Assembly: GCA_009840625.1 (NCBI GenBank)
Contig: VXNJ01000002.1
Span: 1 to 64,000 of the forward strand
From: Chloroflexota bacterium
GTDB taxonomy: Bacteria; Chloroflexota; UBA11872; VXNJ01
Reading direction: 5' to 3'
DNA length: 64,000 nucleotides
Shown here one piece after another: positions 59,399 through 64,000 of this stretch. Both the position numbers and the translations under genes were made by a program. The notes beneath the pieces were generated by a model that worked only from the letters and a program-made list of their open reading frames with translations, ran no database searches and was not told the DNA's origin. Within the stretch, counting starts at the first letter, position 1; each line of letters begins with the position of its first letter.

Positions 59399-60145
59399 TC
59401 ATTCGGCGGTTGCGCCGCCGTCGATGACCAATTCGCTGCCGGTGACGAACGAAGATTCGTCGCAGGCCAGATAGAGCGCGCCGTAGGCGACATCCTCCGC
59501 CTTGCCCACTCGACCGAGCGGGGCGGGAGCGAACTTTTCGATCTCGAGCGACTCCACCACCTGCGCCAGCAAGTCCGTGTCAATCGGTCCCGGGTGGATC
59601 GAATTGGCGCGAATGCCGTCGGGCGCGTACTGGATCGCGGTGGCCTTGGTGAATACGCGTATGGCCCCCTTGGATGCGGCGTAGGCCGAGGTCCGCGGGT
59701 TCCCGACTATTCCCGATATCGAAGATACGTTTACGATCGACCCTCCGCCTCCGGCCCGCATTGCCGGAATGGCGGCCCTGGTGCCGAGAAACACCCCCTT
59801 GGAGTTGACGTCGTTGACGGCGTCCCAGTGCTCCACGCTGGTTTCTTCAACCCGTCCGCCACGCCAGATGCCGGCGTTGTTTACCAGCACGTCCAGCCGG
59901 CCGTGGCCGGAAACGGCGGCGGCCACGGCGTCACGCCAGTCCCGCTCGCTGGTAACGTCCAGATGCACGAATCGGGCATGGCCGCCCGAGGCGCCGATTG
60001 CGGAAGCGACTTGCGCGCCGGCGGCATCGCGCACGTCGCCGACGACCACCCTGGCGCCCTCGGCGGCAAACAGCCGGGAGATCGCCGCGCCCAGGCCGCC
60101 TCCGCCTCCGCTGACCAGGGCGACTTTGCCGTCCAGGCGGCCCAT
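59399..60145 (-). CDS. Short-chain dehydrogenase/reductase, tandem paralogue
   Basis: A 248-residue classical SDR nearly collinear with its neighbour: MGRLDGKVALVSGGGGGLG, VVGDVRDAAG, VLVNNAGIWRGGRVEE, IVNVSSISGIVG and YAASK, then GSELVIDGGATAE. The shared GAWRGGRVEE/GIWRGGRVEE and CDESSFVTGSEL blocks show recent duplication. Substrate unknown; the different loop between the catalytic Tyr and the end (LAQVVESLEIEKFAP against LRQVFGGREINAYTP) suggests different substrates. ATG at 60143-60145 matches the paralogue's start; a TTG five codons upstream is an alternative. Confidence 0.92.
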   Translation of the reverse strand: MGRLDGKVALVSGGGGGLGAAISRLFAAEGARVVVGDVRDAAGAQVASAIGASGGHARFVHLDVTSERDWRDAVAAAVSGHGRLDVLVNNAGIWRGGRVEETSVEHWDAVNDVNSKGVFLGTRAAIPAMRAGGGGSIVNVSSISGIVGNPRTSAYAASKGAIRVFTKATAIQYAPDGIRANSIHPGPIDTDLLAQVVESLEIEKFAPAPLGRVGKAEDVAYGALYLACDESSFVTGSELVIDGGATAE

Positions 60146-60310
60146 TCGATCGCTGCTCAAGGTCCGGCGAGCGTGGGCGCCGGCCCGGTACTGACCTGAA
60201 TCATGTCACCGGCAGCGGGGGCTTGAGATTCTCCGGACGGCCCGCGGGCAGGGTTGCGCGTCTACAACGCCGCGTGATCACTGGCCCGTCCCGCTGGGCT
60301 TCCCGCGCCT

Positions 60311-60973
60311 TCAGCGCTTTATTTCAATCGAACCGAAAAGGGCGCTGCCGGTCACCTGGACCTGGTGTTCTGGGGCACCGGGCGGGTCCTTCTCCAGCAC
60401 CGAACCGAACGTTGCGGTAACCCCGGAAGTGTCGAGACTCCAGTTCTGCGGCACCCGCAGCTCGATGCTGCCGAAAATCGCCGCAGCTTCGATGCGCGCC
60501 GGCTTCGCCTTTAGTTCGGCCTCGCGCAGATCGAATTCGCAACTGCCGAACGTGGCGTTTATCTGCAGCGGATCGGGCAACGGCCCGGCGACCCGGCGCT
60601 GGACCTGGCCGAAGATCGCCAGTGCATCTTCGCTGTCCCGGGTGCGACGCTGGAGCCCCTGAACCAGCACCGCGATGCCAATGGCAATGATCAACAGCGG
60701 CCAGATCAGGCTGCCGTCGAGGGCCAGATCGGCCACGATCGCGACCTGCAGCAGGACGAGCACCGCGATTGCCAGCAGCAACCACGGGCGCGAACCAGCG
60801 CTTGAGCCGGCGACCATTCGCACTGCCAGGTAGACGGCGGCAATCGCCGGGATCATTTCCCAGACAACCGGGAAGCCGTCGATCGACCCTTCCAGCAGGG
60901 CCACCACTCCGAGGGTGATGAGCGCGGCGCCGAATGCCAGTCCGTCGACCCTTTTTTCCATGGCCCGCCCCAT
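60311..60973 (-). CDS. LiaF-like/DUF5668 membrane protein
   Basis: A 220-residue protein with four hydrophobic segments (about residues 12-30, 35-52, 62-80 and 85-103) and a C-terminal beta-rich domain (about 125-220). The C-terminal repeats INATFGSCEFDLREAEL, EAAAIFGSIELRVPQNW and TGSALFGSIEIKR are the pattern of LiaF-type cell-wall-stress proteins. LiaF inhibits a two-component system in Firmicutes, but the relatives elsewhere have unknown function and no histidine kinase is adjacent. The start may be MGRAMEKRV or the internal Met. It is encoded immediately after the OB-fold lipoprotein. Confidence 0.85.
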   Translation of the reverse strand: MGRAMEKRVDGLAFGAALITLGVVALLEGSIDGFPVVWEMIPAIAAVYLAVRMVAGSSAGSRPWLLLAIAVLVLLQVAIVADLALDGSLIWPLLIIAIGIAVLVQGLQRRTRDSEDALAIFGQVQRRVAGPLPDPLQINATFGSCEFDLREAELKAKPARIEAAAIFGSIELRVPQNWSLDTSGVTATFGSVLEKDPPGAPEHQVQVTGSALFGSIEIKR

Positions 60974-60979
60974 CAGCGC

Positions 60980-61564
60980 TCAGGCTGCGACCTGGCAGTT
61001 CTCGATTGAGACGTCGTAGACGTAATCGATGATCGTGCCGGTTATCGTGATCGGTTCACCAGGCTGGCGGCCCTTCTGCGATTCGTAGTCTTCCGCGCCG
61101 AGGTTGCAAATTACGCCGTTGACGTAGTCTCCGCCGACCACCATGATGAATCCGCCGCGTCCGGCGGAGAAGTTCTCGCGGATCATCCCGCTGATGCGGG
61201 CGGTTTGGCCCGTGTACTCGGCCAGGGCGGCGTCCTTGTCGGCAATGAAAGCGGCAAAGAGTTCGTCGGCGCCGATCTCGATGTCGATCTCCGGCGGGGC
61301 CGCTTCCTCGACCGGCGCGGGTTCGGGATCCGGCGCGGGTTCGGGTTCGGGCGCCGGAGTCGGCTCGGGCGAGGGTGTCGGCTCGGGTGCCGGTTCCGGA
61401 GTCGGCTCGGGCGCTGGTTCGGGGGCCGCCGTGGGAGCCGGAGGGGCCGCCGCCGGTGCGGTCGCGGTCTCCTCCTCGCCGCAGGCTGCGGTCAGCAGCG
61501 CCAGGGCGATCGCACTCGAGAGAAGGATGACCGTCAACTTGTTTGGATTGGCGCTCGGGTGCAC
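60980..61564 (-). CDS. Lipoprotein with tRNA_anti-like (OB-fold) domain
   Basis: A 194-residue lipoprotein (lipobox TAAC, Cys28). Residues ~35-90 are a Pro/Glu/Ala-rich repeat linker, and the C-terminal ~100 residues resemble the tRNA_anti-like OB fold, with DELFAAFIADKDAALAEYTGQTARISGMI and ITGTIIDYVYDVSIENC. In other bacteria such domains are found in exported lipoproteins of unknown function. It starts at ATG 61562-61564 and stops six bases before the LiaF-like gene, so the two are probably cotranscribed; the prenyl synthase lies 14 bases upstream on the same strand, and may share the unit. Confidence 0.85.
   Translation of the reverse strand: MHPSANPNKLTVILLSSAIALALLTAACGEEETATAPAAAPPAPTAAPEPAPEPTPEPAPEPTPSPEPTPAPEPEPAPDPEPAPVEEAAPPEIDIEIGADELFAAFIADKDAALAEYTGQTARISGMIRENFSAGRGGFIMVVGGDYVNGVICNLGAEDYESQKGRQPGEPITITGTIIDYVYDVSIENCQVAA
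61311..61460 (-). repeat. Pro/Glu-rich tandem codon repeat in lipoprotein linker
   Basis: Within the lipoprotein at 60980-61564, a stretch of short imperfect tandem units encodes Pro-Glu-Pro-Ala/Thr repeats. It is the clearest simple-sequence tract in the window and a likely site of length variation. Confidence 0.7.
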
Positions 61565-61578
61565 GTGCTATCTCCCGT

Positions 61579-62550
61579 TCAGTAATCGCGATCGGCCACA
61601 AGATCGACCATCTCGTCCAGCATTTGCGCGTAGTTCTTTTTTACAGCCAGCCCGCCTACCAGATCGCGGCAATGCGCCTGGATTCCGGTCAGGCGTTCGC
61701 GCATCTGGGACGCCACCCCGGCTTCGTCGAACCGATCCAGCAGCGTTCGGACGTCCTCATCGGTCGCCACAGTTGCAGGGATCTGGCCGCCCGCCTGCAC
61801 GTAAAGCACCACCGGCAGCGATTTTTTGCCGCGCCGCAGGTCCCCGCCCGCCGGTTTGCCGGTCACCTGCGGGTCTCCCCAGATGCCGAGCGCGTCGTCG
61901 CGCATCTGGAAGGCCAGGCCCAGTTGATGGCCGAGGCGCCGCCAGGGATCGGAATCGCACCCGGCCGCCACCGCGCCCATTTCCAGGGCGAGGCCGAAAA
62001 GGGTCGCCGTCTTCAGGGCGATCATCTGTTCGTACTCGCTCGCGCTTACCGCGCTGCGGGTTTCGAACTGCAGGTCGAGCTGCTGGCCGCGGATGACCGC
62101 CCCGCAGGCGTCGGCCATGCGCCGGATCGAAGCCGTCGGGTCGGCGCCGAATTCGGCGAGAGCGGCAAATGCCCGCGTGAGCAGCAGATCGCCGGCGTTG
62201 ATCGCCGTGGCTTCGCCCCAGATGGTCCAGGCGGCCGGGCGTCCGCGGCGCTGGCGGTCGCGGTCCATGATGTCGTCGTGGAGCAGGGTCATGGCGTGGA
62301 ACAACTCGATCGCGGCCGCCGCCGGCAGGCCCGCCCGCCCGCCGCCGAGCGCCTCGCAGGCAAGCAGCAGCAGACCGGCGCGGAGCTGCTTGCCGCCGCT
62401 GGAGCCGGTGATCGGCGTCCCGTTGGCCTCGGTCCAGCCCAGGTGGTAGCGGGCGACTCGCGTGACCGGATTCTGGTCCTCCCCCACCACCCGGCGCATC
62501 TCTTCGTCGGTGAGCGGTCGGCAGTCCGCCAGGTATTCCAAAAATCGCAC
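61579..62550 (-). CDS. Polyprenyl (geranylgeranyl-type) diphosphate synthase
   Basis: A 323-residue all-alpha isoprenyl diphosphate synthase. The first Asp-rich motif is LLHDDIMDRD and the second is FQMRDDALGIWGD, followed by TGKPAGGDLRRGKKSLPVV, typical of short/medium-chain bacterial synthases making C15-C25 products from IPP. It supplies precursors for quinone tails, carotenoids or lipid carriers. The GTG at 62548-62550 is preferred, since family proteins begin about here and GAGAG lies upstream; a GTG at 62557 is also possible. The extra N-terminus to 62748 is not homologous. It is divergent from the MFS gene and sits close to the lipoprotein on the same strand. Confidence 0.92.
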   Translation of the reverse strand: MRFLEYLADCRPLTDEEMRRVVGEDQNPVTRVARYHLGWTEANGTPITGSSGGKQLRAGLLLLACEALGGGRAGLPAAAAIELFHAMTLLHDDIMDRDRQRRGRPAAWTIWGEATAINAGDLLLTRAFAALAEFGADPTASIRRMADACGAVIRGQQLDLQFETRSAVSASEYEQMIALKTATLFGLALEMGAVAAGCDSDPWRRLGHQLGLAFQMRDDALGIWGDPQVTGKPAGGDLRRGKKSLPVVLYVQAGGQIPATVATDEDVRTLLDRFDEAGVASQMRERLTGIQAHCRDLVGGLAVKKNYAQMLDEMVDLVADRDY

Positions 62551-62662
62551 CCTAGGCACTCTCTCCCCGGCCCGCAACCGGTCTGCCCGGAAAATGTAGG
62601 GGTCTGGCCCGCACCGGCCCAGGCTGCCCCGCAACCGCCGCCATTTTCGGATAACCCTCCCC

Positions 62663-64000
62663 GTGCAGGCCCAACCCTTGCGAACCCTTAGCCTGCGAAC
62701 CTCGTTCGCACCGCTCCTGGCCGGGTTCATCTGCGTGTTCCTCGGCACCTACGACAACACCGCGCTGGCGGTGGTGTTGCCGACCATTGCCGACGATCTG
62801 GGACTTGACCTGCAGATCGCACAATGGACCAACCTGGCGCCAATGATCATGTCGGCGGCGCTGCTACTGGTCATGGGCAACCTGGCGGACCGCATCGGAC
62901 ACCGGCGAGTCCTCTACGCCGGCCTGGCCACATATTTCGTGTCGGCGTTGCTGGCGGCGTTGTCGAACGGGTTCGCGATGCTGCTCCTCGCACGATTCCT
63001 GACCGGAATCGCCCTTGCTTCCTGCTACACCGTCGGGCCGGCTTTCACGATTCGCTCGTTTGTTCCCGGCCGCCGCGCCCGCGCCCTCTCGGTGGTCGGG
63101 ATCACCACCTCGATCGGACTGGTTTCGGGTCCGGTGCTCGGCGGCTATCTGGGTGAGACGTTTGGTTGGCGGACGCTGTTCTGGGCTCCCCTGGCGATCT
63201 TGGTCCTGGTGATGGCGGTCATCTGGTTGGGGCCCCGGCTGCGATTGTTCGAACGCCTCTGGGAGACCCCGCAGCGGCTGGAGCGCAAGTTCGACTACCG
63301 CGGAGCGTCGCTGATGCTCTTCTGGCAGGGCCCGCTGCTGCTGGCCATTACCCTGGGCAACGACCGCGGCTGGCTCAGTCCGGAGATTCTGGCGGCGGCC
63401 GCATTGGGCGCGGTGGTCTTGTATTTCTTCGTGCGGGTCCAGCTCAACGCCGCTCACCCGACCCTTGATTTCCGGTTGTTCAAGTTGCGCGATTTCCGCC
63501 TGCCGGTGTTGGCCGCGGCGCTCGGGTTCACGGTGGTGATCATCAACTTCCTTTTGCTCCCGTTCTATATGTCGCTGGTGCTGGGGATGTCCGCCTTCGC
63601 AATCGGAATCGTGGCCGCCATCTCGCCGGCGATGATGTCGTTCATGGCCCCGCTGGGAGCCCTCTGGGCCGAACGCGCTTCCCCGCGGCACCCGGCTTCC
63701 GCCGGCCTGGCGCTGCTGGTTGTCGGAACCGTGCTTATGCTGCTGCTGCTGCACACCGATTCGTCGGTCTGGCTGCTGGTCGGTTTGCTGGCCCTGACCG
63801 GCATCGGCCTGGGCACATTCGAATGGACCATAAACAGCTCGATCGTTGGATCCCTGCCCCGTTCGATGCTGGGCACGTCGGCCGGAATCCTGGCCACCGC
63901 GCGGACTTTCGGGTTCTCCCTGGGCCAGTCGGTCTGGGGTCTGGTATTCACGCTGGCGGTGACCAGTCGGTCGGGGGGAACGGTGGCCCTGGAAGCCCCG
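62663..64000 (+). CDS. MFS transporter, DHA2-like (3' end outside window)
   Basis: A plus-strand frame open from a GTG at 62663 to the last base gives 446 codons of a drug:H+ antiporter-2-like transporter; the C-terminus is outside. The first helices contain LGTYDNTALAVVLPTIADDLG, the EmrB/QacA hallmark in helix 1, WTNLAPMIMSAALLL and LADRIGHRRVLYAG (loop 2-3), and VGITTSIGLVSGPVLGGYLGETFGW (antiporter motif C). Hydrophobic helices continue to the edge, as expected for a 14-helix protein. It probably exports drugs or lipophilic compounds. Start is uncertain; TTG at 62678 is the alternative. Confidence 0.9.
   Translation, partial: MQAQPLRTLSLRTSFAPLLAGFICVFLGTYDNTALAVVLPTIADDLGLDLQIAQWTNLAPMIMSAALLLVMGNLADRIGHRRVLYAGLATYFVSALLAALSNGFAMLLLARFLTGIALASCYTVGPAFTIRSFVPGRRARALSVVGITTSIGLVSGPVLGGYLGETFGWRTLFWAPLAILVLVMAVIWLGPRLRLFERLWETPQRLERKFDYRGASLMLFWQGPLLLAITLGNDRGWLSPEILAAAALGAVVLYFFVRVQLNAAHPTLDFRLFKLRDFRLPVLAAALGFTVVIINFLLLPFYMSLVLGMSAFAIGIVAAISPAMMSFMAPLGALWAERASPRHPASAGLALLVVGTVLMLLLLHTDSSVWLLVGLLALTGIGLGTFEWTINSSIVGSLPRSMLGTSAGILATARTFGFSLGQSVWGLVFTLAVTSRSGGTVALEAP

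Noticed and set aside
61311-61460. Possible CRISPR-like repeat
   Set aside because: The repeats are short in-frame Pro/Glu codons inside a lipoprotein with no spacers; no CRISPR array or cas gene is in the window.
62551-62748. N-terminal extension of the prenyl synthase
   Set aside because: It overlaps the start of the divergent MFS gene, and synthases begin near residue VRFLEYL.

Overview
The window is 64 kb of GC-rich bacterial chromosome, densely packed on both strands. The phylum cannot be proven from the sequence alone. My best inference is a Chloroflexota lineage of the SAR202/Dehalococcoidia kind, possibly marine or host-associated. The basis is GC-rich coding, lipoprotein signal peptides with proline/alanine-rich linkers, an enolase-superfamily enzyme, many short-chain dehydrogenases, an aromatic ring-cleavage operon, a suf operon with an embedded Rieske ferredoxin, and rpmI-rplT-pheST without infC directly upstream. 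There are no insertion sequences, integrases, CRISPR arrays or rRNA genes.

Region by region. 1-3.2 kb: a MOSC protein cut by the left edge, a cupin, a Cu/Zn superoxide dismutase lipoprotein and an enolase-superfamily enzyme. 3.3-14.2 kb: a 3402-residue type I polyketide synthase (minus strand) with a divergent free-standing acyl carrier protein. Its order is KS-AT-DH-MT-ER-KR-ACP-KS-AT. The terminal AT has lost its catalytic serine and a whole subdomain, and no carrier or release domain follows the second KS. 14.4-20.7 kb: DUF1801 protein, SDR, tRNA-Leu(UAG) 52 bases behind an Fe/Mn superoxide dismutase, cupin, SIMPL protein, Trk-type potassium regulator, beta-hydroxyacid dehydrogenase and an unrecognised gene. 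20.8-25 kb: a coiled-coil small protein and an iron(III) ABC transporter operon. 25-28.6 kb: a four-gene minus-strand operon (racemase-like protein, SH3 lipoprotein, sugar-nucleotide reductase, phosphohexomutase). 28.7-37.6 kb: endonuclease IV, L35, L20, both PheRS subunits, a membrane protein, a thioesterase, then a probable aromatic catabolic set (4-oxalomesaconate hydratase, 4-oxalomesaconate tautomerase, type I extradiol dioxygenase). 37.7-46.3 kb: MscS channel, HAD phosphatase, the suf operon and a DUF72 protein.

46.4-48.5 kb is an AT-richer DUF262/DUF1524 (GmrSD-like) gene, the clearest foreign-looking gene in the window. 48.7-52.4 kb: archaeal-type phosphoglycerate mutase, a second SIMPL protein and a MATE-like transporter. 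52.4-58.4 kb is a thiamin block: thiamine pyrophosphokinase, a TPP riboswitch with a strong downstream hairpin, then a thiamine-binding protein and an ABC transporter for a thiamin pyrimidine precursor, followed by an MFS transporter and a CPBP-family membrane protein. 58.5-64 kb: two tandem paralogous SDRs, a LiaF-like membrane protein, an OB-fold lipoprotein, a polyprenyl diphosphate synthase and a 14-helix-type MFS transporter cut by the right edge.

The most unusual element is the polyketide synthase locus. It has one complete, C-methylating, reducing module, followed by a KS with a crippled AT and no ACP or thioesterase, plus a divergent carrier protein with an altered attachment motif. 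I suggest it makes a methyl-branched lipid-like acyl chain and that the terminal KS acts with a carrier supplied in trans; that is inference.
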